From: Carnobacterium inhibens subsp. inhibens DSM 13024
Lineage (GTDB): Bacteria; Bacillota; Bacilli; Lactobacillales; Carnobacteriaceae
Direction of reading: 5' to 3'
Assembly (NCBI RefSeq): GCF_000746825.1
Contig: NZ_JQIV01000006.1
Span: 1,330,784-1,394,783, forward strand
DNA length: 64,000 nt
In this document: one piece after another, positions 55,752-64,000 of the stretch
How positions within the stretch are numbered: the first letter of the stretch is position 1
Layout of the letters: the number at the start of each line of letters is the position of its first letter
Notes under the pieces: generated by a model
Seen by the model: only the letters and a program-made list of their open reading frames with translations
Told to the model about the DNA's origin: nothing
The model's database searches: none
Translations under genes and position numbers: made by a program

Positions 55752-56107
55752 GATTTCCTCCATTTTTATTAATTATCTTTATTGTCCTATAGGAACTCTC
55801 TGGATAATTATCTTATATATCCATTAAAATCCCAACCTAACTTTTAATCAGGTTTCGCTGTTTCATTGTATTCTTAATGATTGGACGTTGGAGCTAGTTT
55901 AAAGCTTTCTCCTCTAATAAAAACAGCACATGATTTTGTTTATCATAACATGGAATCATTTATTAGACACCGATACAAAAAAAATTAGTCAATTTCTTTC
56001 TGGTACATACATAGTATGTGTCTTACATTTAAAAATGGTTAAAATATTAAAATTCAACCTATCAAACTCATTTTTAGACCAATTGTTTTTTGATTGGTAT
56101 TAATAAA
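55752..56107. other. Gene-free intergenic stretch
   Basis: About 350 bp, AT-rich, between the MFS gene and the terminator of the methyltransferase operon. Only short frames without ribosome sites are present. It must hold the MFS promoter, which I cannot place. Confidence 0.45.
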
Positions 56108-56152
56108 AAACAGGTCTCCTAAAAGAATCAATCCTTAGGAAGCCTGTTTCTA
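56108..56152 (-). terminator. Terminator of the Rrf2 operon
   Basis: AAACAGG..TCCTAA pairs with TTAGGA..CCTGTTT, followed on the minus strand by TTTTTATTAATACC. It lies 30 nt after the methyltransferase stop. Confidence 0.85.
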
Positions 56153-56181
56153 TACTATTCTGTTTAACAATTAGTCTTATA

Positions 56182-56790
56182 TTAGTTTAAGTTCTTTCTG
56201 GCGCTTAGAACAAATCTTGATGCTTCTTGTCCATCGCTCTCCTTTTTTGCATCATAGAAGATATCTGACTGGATATGCTGGTAACCTAGTCCTGATAAAG
56301 TAGTTGCTAATACTGATCTGTCAATTCCGTGTTCATGGTGGTTTGAACCTTTTTCTTGTTTTTCCATTTCAATAATTAGCAATTGTCCACCTTCATTTAA
56401 TGTATCATAAAGTTTTGATAATAGACGGTGACTATCTGGAATATGATGCAATACTAGAGATAGTATGATTGTATCCACTTTGTAGGGAAGCTGAGCGTCT
56501 TTTTCAATATCCAGGCACAGTACGGTTGCTTTTTTTGTATCTCTATCTGCTAGTTTCTTCTCTACCTGTTCAATCATTTTTGTAGATGCATCTACAAAAA
56601 TGATAGATTCAAAATCCTCTAGCAAGTCTAGTCCCACAAGCCCTGTACCGCAACCAAAATCGATAGCTGTCTTTTTATGACTTTCATCTAACAAATTACG
56701 TATAGCATCAGCAGCACGTTTAGCCATATACCTATTCTTTGGTGTATCATACTTTGCTGCCAACTGATTAAATTGATTTATATGTCCCAT
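56182..56790 (-). CDS. Class I SAM-dependent methyltransferase
   Basis: The 202-residue protein has the SAM loop AIDFGCGTGLVGLDLL near residues 46-61, the acidic residue in IIFVDAST, and IILSLVLHHIPDS (motif of the ubiE-like group). Substrate unknown. Third gene after the Rrf2 regulator and the flavoprotein, 42 nt after the latter. The start at 56790 follows CGGAG. Confidence 0.9.
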   Translation of the reverse strand: MGHINQFNQLAAKYDTPKNRYMAKRAADAIRNLLDESHKKTAIDFGCGTGLVGLDLLEDFESIIFVDASTKMIEQVEKKLADRDTKKATVLCLDIEKDAQLPYKVDTIILSLVLHHIPDSHRLLSKLYDTLNEGGQLLIIEMEKQEKGSNHHEHGIDRSVLATTLSGLGYQHIQSDIFYDAKKESDGQEASRFVLSARKNLN

Positions 56791-56832
56791 TGCTTTCACT
56801 CCGTTCTTTTTTTATGAATCTATTTATATACT

Positions 56833-57726
56833 CTAAAAAGCTTCTTCACAAGAATCGGCTATAATTCCTATACCCACCATATGACCTTGACTGGCAGAAA
56901 CAATCAATTGAGAGGGTCCTGTTATTTCTCCTGCAGCATAAATCCCCTTTATGTTCGTATGTCCCATGACATCAGCGATAATAAATCCTGCTTCGTTGAC
57001 TTCTATGCCTAATTGCTCAATGAATGGAAGTTTATTATCCAGTACTGTAGTACAGAATCCTCCTGATCTTTTGATTTCTTCTCCACTTTCGAAGACAATG
57101 CTCTGAAGTTCTCCGTCTGTGCCTTTTAATTCAACAATCATTTCTTCTATCAGGCGAATATTATTTGTTTCCAAAAGTCTCTTCTGGTCGGCATCAAAGA
57201 TTCTATTTCCGTTAGTTGCTACAATAAGATCATCCGTCCAATTTTTCAATAATTTAATAACATGTAAAGCCTGAACTGATTCTGTTATGAGTATCAGGGG
57301 TCTATCTTTCATCTCCCATCCATCACAGAAAGGACAAGAGAAAATACTGCTTCCATAATAGTTTTCAATTCCTTTAACATTTGGAAGCGTCTCTGTTACT
57401 CCTGTAGCTAAGACGACACTTTTGGTATTGATTATTTCACCTGACTCGGCAGTTAATTCAAATGAGTCTTCCAACGGTTTTTCAATGGATAGAATTTTGC
57501 TTTTTTTTATAGAAATTGTTGGGTATTTAAGTAAATCCCTTCTGCCCTTTTCTCTGAAAACTTCCGGCTTGATACCGTCTCTAGTTAAGAATGCATGAGA
57601 TTCATGCGTCACAGCATTTCTTGGCTTTTCTTCATCAATAAGCAGCACTTGCTTTCTACCTCTTCCGGCTACTAAAGCAGCACTCATTCCCGCAGGACCT
57701 CCACCGATTACAACAACATCAATCAT
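56833..57726 (-). CDS. Thioredoxin-reductase-like FAD oxidoreductase
   Basis: The 297-residue flavoprotein has the FAD loop VVIGGGPAGMSAAL (5-18), the active-site disulfide pattern CPFCDG (near 135-140) and the C-terminal GIYAAGEITGPSQL with the FAD-binding aspartate replaced by E. The usual NADPH loop is degenerate (ILITESVQALHV), so it may not use NADPH like a standard thioredoxin reductase. Second gene of the operon rrf2-flavoprotein-methyltransferase; a redox role is likely. Confidence 0.85.
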   Translation of the reverse strand: MIDVVVIGGGPAGMSAALVAGRGRKQVLLIDEEKPRNAVTHESHAFLTRDGIKPEVFREKGRRDLLKYPTISIKKSKILSIEKPLEDSFELTAESGEIINTKSVVLATGVTETLPNVKGIENYYGSSIFSCPFCDGWEMKDRPLILITESVQALHVIKLLKNWTDDLIVATNGNRIFDADQKRLLETNNIRLIEEMIVELKGTDGELQSIVFESGEEIKRSGGFCTTVLDNKLPFIEQLGIEVNEAGFIIADVMGHTNIKGIYAAGEITGPSQLIVSASQGHMVGIGIIADSCEEAF

Positions 57727-57795
57727 TTTTTCTCCTCCTATAACCTCTATTAAAGACCTCTAATATCTGTAATTGAAATAAAAATTAGCTAAATA

Positions 57796-58209
57796 CTAAT
57801 TTCTTTCTTGCATTTGATTTAAAATACCTGCAATCGTCTTATGTGCAAGTTCATCTTTCATCTTATCTTCTGCATCTGCGACTGCACGTTCAATCAAGCA
57901 ATCTCTATTCCACTTGCCATCATGAGACATCGTACAGTTTAGTAGTGATTCGTGCCCTTCTATCGCTTGAATAATATCAAGAAATGTACACTTTTCTGGC
58001 GAAAGTAATAAACGATATCCGCCTTTCACTCCAGGAGTTGATGTAATCAATCCAGCTTTTGATAATTTTGTTAGTATTTTTGATAAATAAGTAGCCGATA
58101 ATCTTTGGTGTTTAGCTAGATCTTCTACCCTTACTGCTTCATTATTAGATTCCATTGCTAAATGAACCATAGAATGCAAAGCATAGTTTGTTGCTTTTGA
58201 GTATTTCAT
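57796..58209 (-). CDS. Rrf2-family transcriptional regulator
   Basis: The 137-residue protein has the Rrf2 winged helix (ALHSMVHLAMES, RLSATYLSKILTKLSKAGLI, GVKGGYRL; residues about 9-65). Two cysteines remain in LLNCTMSHDGKWNRDCLIE (near 91-106), spaced unlike the three-cysteine cluster of IscR, so it may sense thiol oxidation rather than hold an Fe-S cluster. First gene of the operon, with its own promoter, and probably autoregulated. AAGGAAGAG precedes the ATG. Confidence 0.9.
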   Translation of the reverse strand: MKYSKATNYALHSMVHLAMESNNEAVRVEDLAKHQRLSATYLSKILTKLSKAGLITSTPGVKGGYRLLLSPEKCTFLDIIQAIEGHESLLNCTMSHDGKWNRDCLIERAVADAEDKMKDELAHKTIAGILNQMQERN

Positions 58210-58252
58210 ATTGCTCTTCCTTCTAATTATAGATTGGTTTTGTCTTTAATTG

Positions 58253-58281
58253 AATATAAGGTAAATCTGATTTAAAGTCAA
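58253..58281 (-). promoter_or_regulatory. Promoter of the Rrf2 operon
   Basis: On the minus strand TTGACT (complement of 58276-58281) and TATATT (complement of 58253-58258) are spaced 17 bp. The start codon lies 44 nt downstream. A good vegetative promoter. Confidence 0.75.
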
Positions 58282-58525
58282 TACATTAATTTTTTTATGA
58301 TAAATAGAAACATTCATAAAAGAACCTTTTAAGACTAGGTCTCTGATATACGTTTTCAAGCAATTCCATATATCATCCTCAAAAAAACACTCATATTCTT
58401 TTAGCAAATATGATGCAAAACTTGTTTATAAATTTTATTTAGTAATCGCTCATCATATTAACTCGAATTCATTAAAATTATTATTATTCAGTAAATATAT
58501 CTTTAAATTAGTTATCTATGTAAAA

Positions 58526-58552
58526 AAAAGACCCCTTTATAGAGGCCTCATT
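58526..58552 (-). terminator. Terminator of the SulP gene
   Basis: GGCCTC and GGGGTC (minus strand) pair through C-G and G-U pairs, extended by flanking bases, and are followed by TTTTTTTT. It lies about 10 nt after the stop codon. Confidence 0.7.
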
Positions 58553-58559
58553 TCTAATT

Positions 58560-59993
58560 TTATTCATTATTATGCGTAGTATTTTTCTTAAATAAATCTT
58601 TGCTTTGTTTATTAGCGTTGATAAAGGTCACATTAGAATCTTTATTTTTACTGATTAATTTATCAACAGCTTCAACAGCCGTTGAATCCCATAAAGTCAT
58701 CGCGCTGACATCGATAATTAATTCTCCTTCATGATCAAAGTCATGTACAAAAAAATCTAAGAACTTTTCAGCAGAGGCGAAGTAAAGATGTCCATGTGCC
58801 TTGTAGTGATACTCATCTTGTGCTGTGCCTTTTTCTACCTGGAAATGTGTCATTGTAAATGCTGCAAAAATAGCACTTACTAGAGTCCCGGCAACTACAC
58901 CATAGGCTAAATTATGTGTAACTAAAACAATTCCAACGGTTAAAATCATAACAAAACTTTCATTTTTGGGCATGACATTTAATCGTTTAACGGATCTCCA
59001 GTCAATGGTTTCATAGGCTACGACTACCATTACCGCCGCCAAAGCAATTATAGGAATTTGCACTACTACTTTATTAAATAATACTACAGACATTAACATG
59101 AAGAAACCAGACAAGAAAGTCGCTAAACGACCGATTCCGCCATAATTAAGGTTGATGATGGTTTGACCGATCATTCCACAACCAGCAATACCACCAAAGA
59201 AACCAGACAACATATTTCCGATTCCTTGACTCATAGACTCACGATTTTTATCACTTGGTTCGTTTGTTAATTCATCCACTAATTGTGCTGTCAATAAGGA
59301 TTCTACTAAACCGACTATGGCTACAGAAAGTGAAGTTGGTAAAATAATTTTCAATGTTTCTAAATTCATTGGCACACTTGGAATACTAAACTTAGGCAAG
59401 TCACTTGAAATAGTCCCTAAATCACCTAACAGTTGTGCATTAAGATCAAACCCTAACACAAGAGCCGTAACCACTATAATTGAGATAATGGGTGCAGGAA
59501 TTTTTTTCGTTAGCTTGGGAGCCAAAAAGATAATAGCAATTCCAATAATCCCAAGTACTAGTAAGATGGGTCCGCCTTTGAAATGATCTAGTTGAGACAA
59601 GAACATCATAATTCCTAAACCATTCACAAATCCAAGCATAACAGGCTTGGGAATATAGCGCATTAATTTCCCTATTTTAAATAAACCTAACACAACTTGT
59701 ATGATTCCGGCTAAAATAGTCGCAGCAAAAAGATACTCTACACCGTAATCAGCAACTAAATTTGCCAAAACTAATGCAACTGATCCTGCAGCTGCTGAAA
59801 TCAGCCCTGTTCGACCTCCAAAGAATGCGGCAGTAGCCGTAATGAAGAATGTGGCATAGACTCCAACAATGGGTTCCACGCCAGCAACCAGCATGAAGCC
59901 GATGACTTCGGGGAATAAAGCTAAACAAACGACAATTCCCGCTAGAATATCTCCTTTGATATTACCAAACCATTCATTTTTATACTTTTGCAT
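58560..59993 (-). CDS. SulP-family anion transporter with STAS domain
   Basis: The 477-residue protein has about eleven to twelve helices and the SulP signatures GDILAGIVVCLALFPEVIGF at the start, GRTGLISAAAGSVALV and GGIAGCGMIGQTIINLNYGG. A C-terminal STAS domain (about 385-470) follows, with ELIIDVSAMTLWDSTAVEAVD. Family members carry sulfate, bicarbonate or other anions; the substrate is not visible. The start at 59993 follows AAGGAAGG. Single-gene unit. Confidence 0.92.
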   Translation of the reverse strand: MQKYKNEWFGNIKGDILAGIVVCLALFPEVIGFMLVAGVEPIVGVYATFFITATAAFFGGRTGLISAAAGSVALVLANLVADYGVEYLFAATILAGIIQVVLGLFKIGKLMRYIPKPVMLGFVNGLGIMMFLSQLDHFKGGPILLVLGIIGIAIIFLAPKLTKKIPAPIISIIVVTALVLGFDLNAQLLGDLGTISSDLPKFSIPSVPMNLETLKIILPTSLSVAIVGLVESLLTAQLVDELTNEPSDKNRESMSQGIGNMLSGFFGGIAGCGMIGQTIINLNYGGIGRLATFLSGFFMLMSVVLFNKVVVQIPIIALAAVMVVVAYETIDWRSVKRLNVMPKNESFVMILTVGIVLVTHNLAYGVVAGTLVSAIFAAFTMTHFQVEKGTAQDEYHYKAHGHLYFASAEKFLDFFVHDFDHEGELIIDVSAMTLWDSTAVEAVDKLISKNKDSNVTFINANKQSKDLFKKNTTHNNE

Positions 59994-60079
59994 GAATACC
60001 TTCCTTTTCAAATACTTTTAAAAAAACTCACATCAAATTATATTAACATATAGATGAATAAATAAAAATTTATATTTAG

Positions 60080-60220
60080 AACAAAACGGATATAAGTAAC
60101 AGAATTCAGAATCCACGAAAATTAAACAGTACGACAGCAAAGACACTAGCAGAACAAATTAAATGCTCACCTGAAGAAAAACAATATGAGTTAATGGCTT
60201 TTTTAACAGGATTAGTCTAA
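60080..60220 (+). pseudogene. Gene relic, C-terminal fragment of a small regulator-like protein
   Basis: An open frame without a start codon gives about 46 residues ending in LNSTTAKTLAEQIKCSPEEK and YELMAFLTGLV, with a stop at 60218-60220. The composition is protein-like, unlike the surrounding AT-rich spacer, and the helical LAEQIKC pattern recalls the end of an Xre domain. A TAG at 60077 closes it upstream. I take it as the remnant of a deleted gene. Confidence 0.4.
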
Positions 60221-60252
60221 TTAAATTTACTATTACATATTTTTTTGCATTC

Positions 60253-60315
60253 AAAAACACCTTCGATTTAGTATTGTCTTGAATATACCATCTCGAAGGT
60301 GTTTGCTATTGTTTC
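60253..60315 (-). terminator. Probable terminator of the formaldehyde operon
   Basis: AAAACACCTTCGA and TCGAAGGTGTTT form a 12-bp stem with a long (about 35 nt) loop, followed on the minus strand by TTTTTGAATG. It lies about 50 nt after the fghA stop codon. Confidence 0.55.
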
Positions 60316-60364
60316 GTTAACTTGTGTTAGATTTATACTTAATAGAAATCTCTAAGTCCGTTCA

Positions 60365-61198
60365 TTATTTTTTCAATTCATTCACATGAAATTGTATATG
60401 TTCTTCTATAAATGTCGCGATTGTAAAGTAACTATGATCGTATCCTTTTTCCGACCGGTAAAAGACCGGTTTATCACCTGCAGCTTTTAAAAATTCTTTT
60501 TCTTGCAATTGTACTTCATAAAAATTATCGGACATGCCTTGAGTAATTAGAATAGGAGGAACTTTTTCAGTTTGTTCTATCAAACTTGTTGAATCCCATT
60601 CTTGCCATGAAGATTCATCTGAACCTAAATAGGCTGTGAATGCTTTTTGTCCCCATGGTACCTGTGAGGGATTTAAAATAGGAGCGAATGCTGAAATTGA
60701 AGCAAAACGATCCCGTTCTTTCAAACCCATCATGATCGCTCCATGTCCACCCATTGAATGTCCCATGATACTTTCTTTTCCCGAGAAATGTGGGATCAGA
60801 CTATAAACTATTTGGGGTAATTCTTCTGTTAAATAAGTGTACATTTGATAATTTTCAACCCAAGGATCTTGTGTTGCGTTTAGGTAGAAGCTTGCACCTT
60901 TTCCTAAGTCCCATCCTTCATCATCAGGTACCTTGTCTCCCCTTGGAGAGGTATCTGGAATAATCACGGCTACTGTCTGATCTGCAGCAGCTTTTTGAAA
61001 GCCGCTTTTTTGACTAAAATTATCATCTGTACATGTCAATCCAGATAACCACCAAATAAGCGATAGTTCCTTTTCTTCAAATGATGGCGGCAAATAAAGG
61101 CTAAACACCATATCACAATTTAACACTTTGGAAAAATGATGGTATTTACGTTGCTCTCCTTGAAAAGAGAGATGCATTTCAAGTTGTTCGACAACCAT
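60365..61198 (-). CDS. S-formylglutathione hydrolase
   Basis: The 277-residue serine esterase of the esterase-D family hydrolyses S-formylglutathione to formate and glutathione, the second step of formaldehyde removal. Visible are LIWWLSGLTCTDDNF (oxyanion region, about 43-57), the nucleophile serine in GHSMGGHGA (about 143-151) and the last histidine in GYDHSYFTIATF. The ATG directly follows the stop of the dehydrogenase gene (TAAATG), and its ribosome site lies inside that gene, so the two are coupled. Confidence 0.92.
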   Translation of the reverse strand: MVVEQLEMHLSFQGEQRKYHHFSKVLNCDMVFSLYLPPSFEEKELSLIWWLSGLTCTDDNFSQKSGFQKAAADQTVAVIIPDTSPRGDKVPDDEGWDLGKGASFYLNATQDPWVENYQMYTYLTEELPQIVYSLIPHFSGKESIMGHSMGGHGAIMMGLKERDRFASISAFAPILNPSQVPWGQKAFTAYLGSDESSWQEWDSTSLIEQTEKVPPILITQGMSDNFYEVQLQEKEFLKAAGDKPVFYRSEKGYDHSYFTIATFIEEHIQFHVNELKK

Positions 61199-62446
<1,248 letters not shown>

Positions 62447-62448
62447 TT

Positions 62449-62790
62449 ATGTTGATCACTTATAAAGATAAAGAATTTTATACAAGTAAAGATCTAGCTC
62501 TCTCTGTTATTGGCGGGCGCTGGAAAATTGCGATTATTTGGGCATTACTTCATGAATCTCCCTTACGTCTGAGTGAATTGCAGAGACAGTTTCCAGATAT
62601 CAACCAGAGAACGTTAATTCGGCAATTAAGAGAACTGGAAGAAGATAACATTATTCACCGAACCATTTATCCGGTAGTACCTCCCAAAGTTGATTATATA
62701 TTAACCGATATTGGTTTAAGTCTAGAGCCAGTTGTAACAACCATTTGTGATTGGGGAGATCTTTTTCAGCAGTCTTTAAACTCGAATTAA
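62449..62790 (+). CDS. HxlR-family regulator
   Basis: The 113-residue protein is a HxlR-type winged helix: VIGGRWKIAIIWALL (about 21-35), LRLSELQRQFPDINQRTLIRQL (helix-turn-helix, about 41-62) and VDYILTDIGLSLEPV (wing and helix). Many HxlR proteins sense aldehydes or quinones with a cysteine near the N-terminus; here the only cysteine is near residue 100 (TTICDWGD), so sensing must differ. Divergent from the formaldehyde operon, which it probably controls. The start at 62449 has a weak GAAAGAAG site. Confidence 0.88.
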   Translation: MLITYKDKEFYTSKDLALSVIGGRWKIAIIWALLHESPLRLSELQRQFPDINQRTLIRQLRELEEDNIIHRTIYPVVPPKVDYILTDIGLSLEPVVTTICDWGDLFQQSLNSN

Positions 62791-63321
62791 GACTATCATT
62801 TAGTACGTGTTTTAATAAAATATTGGGTTATTTTTCACTGCTACGTTCTAAGATTCTCATTAGTATACTCACATACAAAACAAGACGCTCACCTTTCTTA
62901 CTTTAACACTATCAGACATAATGAGAAATGTGAAAGGAACAATCCTATTTTCTTATTATATAAAATAAGTGCTAAAATTAGTAATTATCTTGAATAATAT
63001 ATAATCACTATGGCAATAACTGTAAGCCATCTATCCAGACTACTATTTCAGTACACCTCTAATTTTACTTTTCTTTAGACCATCTTTTAAGATTAGTCAA
63101 TTCGAAAGGAACAACGATTCAGTGTATGTAATCTACTGTATCATTGTTCCTTATTTCTACTAGTGCAAAAATAGCAACTCGTTAAGAATTATAACCAACT
63201 ATTAAGGTAAAAAAAAAGTATATAAAGAAGCTAAAGTAATTATTGATCATATCCTTTATATTTTTCAAAAAAACCTATATTATTAGGTATCGATTTAATT
63301 ATACAGAAAAGAGGAACTTAC
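62791..63321. other. Intergenic stretch before map, with one long hairpin
   Basis: About 530 bp without a supported gene. The only clear structure is an imperfect hairpin, GGAACAACGATTCAGT (from 63108) with ACTGTATCATTGTTCC (63135-63150), followed by TTATTTC. It could end a short transcript or be part of a small RNA; it is too far (about 320 nt) from the HxlR stop to be its ordinary terminator. Confidence 0.45.
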
Positions 63322-64000
63322 TTGATTACATTAAAATCACAACGCGAAATTGATGCCATGGATGAATCTGGAACAATATTAGCAAACATGCATATCGCTT
63401 TACGCGACTTTATCAAACCTGGCATAACGAGCTGGGATATTGAAGAATTCGCTCATAAATTCATCTTGGATAATGACGCAATACCTGAACAAATTGGATT
63501 CGAAGGCTACGAATATGCAACATGCATTAGTATAAATGATGAGATCTGTCATGGTTTTCCAAGAAAAGAAGTCCTCAAAAATGGAGATTTGATCAAAGTT
63601 GATACTGTCATTAATTTGAAGGGTGCTTTATCAGATTCTTGTTGGAGTTATGTGGTTGGAGAATCAAACCCTGAGAAAGATCATTTAATGGAAGTTACTC
63701 TAAAAGCTATGTATAAAGGTATTGAACAGGCAAAAGTTGGAAACCGTATAGGAGATATCGGTCATGCTATCCAAAGTTACGTTGAAAGTGAAAATTTATC
63801 AGTAGTTCGAGAATTTTTAGGTCATGGAGTCGGGCCGACATTACATGAATCTCCTGACGTTCCTTCCTATGGACAACCAGGTAAAGGACTACGCTTGAAA
63901 GAAGGTATGGTTATCACTGTTGAACCCATGGTAAACACTGGATCATGGAAATCAAAAATGGACGATAACGGATGGACCGCTCGAACAAAAGACGGAGGTC
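63322..64000 (+). CDS. map: Type I methionine aminopeptidase, 5' part
   Basis: About 226 codons are visible before the right edge. The protein removes the initiator methionine from new proteins, with two metal ions. The metal ligands are seen: LIKVDTVINLKGALSDSCW (two aspartates, written in part as KVDTV and LSDSCW), the histidine in EFLGHGVGP and the glutamate in ITVEPMV; the last ligand lies beyond the edge. CHGFP carries the substrate-binding histidine. GAGGAA stands before a TTG start at 63322. Last residues seen are WTARTKDGG. Confidence 0.92.
   Translation, partial: MITLKSQREIDAMDESGTILANMHIALRDFIKPGITSWDIEEFAHKFILDNDAIPEQIGFEGYEYATCISINDEICHGFPRKEVLKNGDLIKVDTVINLKGALSDSCWSYVVGESNPEKDHLMEVTLKAMYKGIEQAKVGNRIGDIGHAIQSYVESENLSVVREFLGHGVGPTLHESPDVPSYGQPGKGLRLKEGMVITVEPMVNTGSWKSKMDDNGWTARTKDGG

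Overview
The window looks like chromosome of a low-GC, Gram-positive, fermentative bacterium of the order Lactobacillales; Carnobacterium or a close relative is my best guess. Support for this is the AT-rich composition, strong AGGAGG-type ribosome binding sites, intrinsic terminators after most units, a T-box leader, many PTS and sugar genes, CcpA-like (cre) sites, AraR of the GntR/LacI hybrid type, and a type-2 GalT. The genus is inference; no rRNA or other marker gene is present.

Layout. 1-2.2 kb: start of a MetE-like methyltransferase behind a T-box leader, then a cupin and an aldo/keto reductase. 2.4-4.5 kb: a DegV protein and a complete IS30-family element. 4.6-7.3 kb: a structured two-hairpin leader that ends in a terminator in front of an unrecognised membrane protein, then a GH13 alpha-glucosidase; neither of these two genes has an ATG, GTG or TTG start. 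7.5-13.3 kb: a full Leloir galactose operon galK-galE-galT-galM-galR. 13.5-15.6 kb: a PanE-type reductase with a stand-alone EIIC-like transporter. 16.1-17.5 kb: Xre/ImmA pair with a divergent holin-family gene, which looks like a phage-derived remnant. 17.5-19.1 kb: MerR-TipAS regulator and a DUF975 membrane protein. 19.3-24.3 kb: a PTS EIIC, a MupG-type hydrolase, an Eis-like acetyltransferase and a ROK repressor with a 39-bp palindrome at its promoter. 24.6-28.7 kb: CstA-type (pyruvate/peptide) transporter with a LytS/LytTR two-component system.

28.8-34.9 kb is a patchwork of small regulators, GNAT acetyltransferases, small membrane proteins, a deaminase, a methyltransferase-like protein and a serine-rich lipoprotein. 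35.1-45.3 kb is an L-arabinose island (araB-araD-araA, araR, and a ChvE/GguAB-like ABC importer with an orphan PTS EIIB), with paired AraR boxes and cre sites in front of both operons. The island lies between two 97-bp direct repeats. One repeat is the 3' end plus terminator of the short-chain dehydrogenase gene at 45.5 kb; the other is an orphan fossil of the same tail at 35.0 kb. 46.6-55.8 kb holds small accessory genes (coiled-coil protein, HAD, Nudix, HIT, DUF2785, FMN reductase, cupin, MFS) and several gene relics. 56.2-60.0 kb: an Rrf2-flavoprotein-methyltransferase operon and a SulP transporter. 60.4-62.8 kb: a formaldehyde detoxification pair (class III alcohol dehydrogenase and S-formylglutathione hydrolase) divergent from an HxlR regulator. 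The window ends inside a type I methionine aminopeptidase gene.

Together this is a carbon-acquisition and stress-response region: alpha-glucosides and galactose, arabinose, a probable cell-wall sugar, and pyruvate or peptides, each with its own regulator. The items most worth a second look are the kissing-hairpin leader with its unknown membrane protein, the repeat-flanked arabinose island, and the orphan EIIB inside an ABC sugar importer operon.
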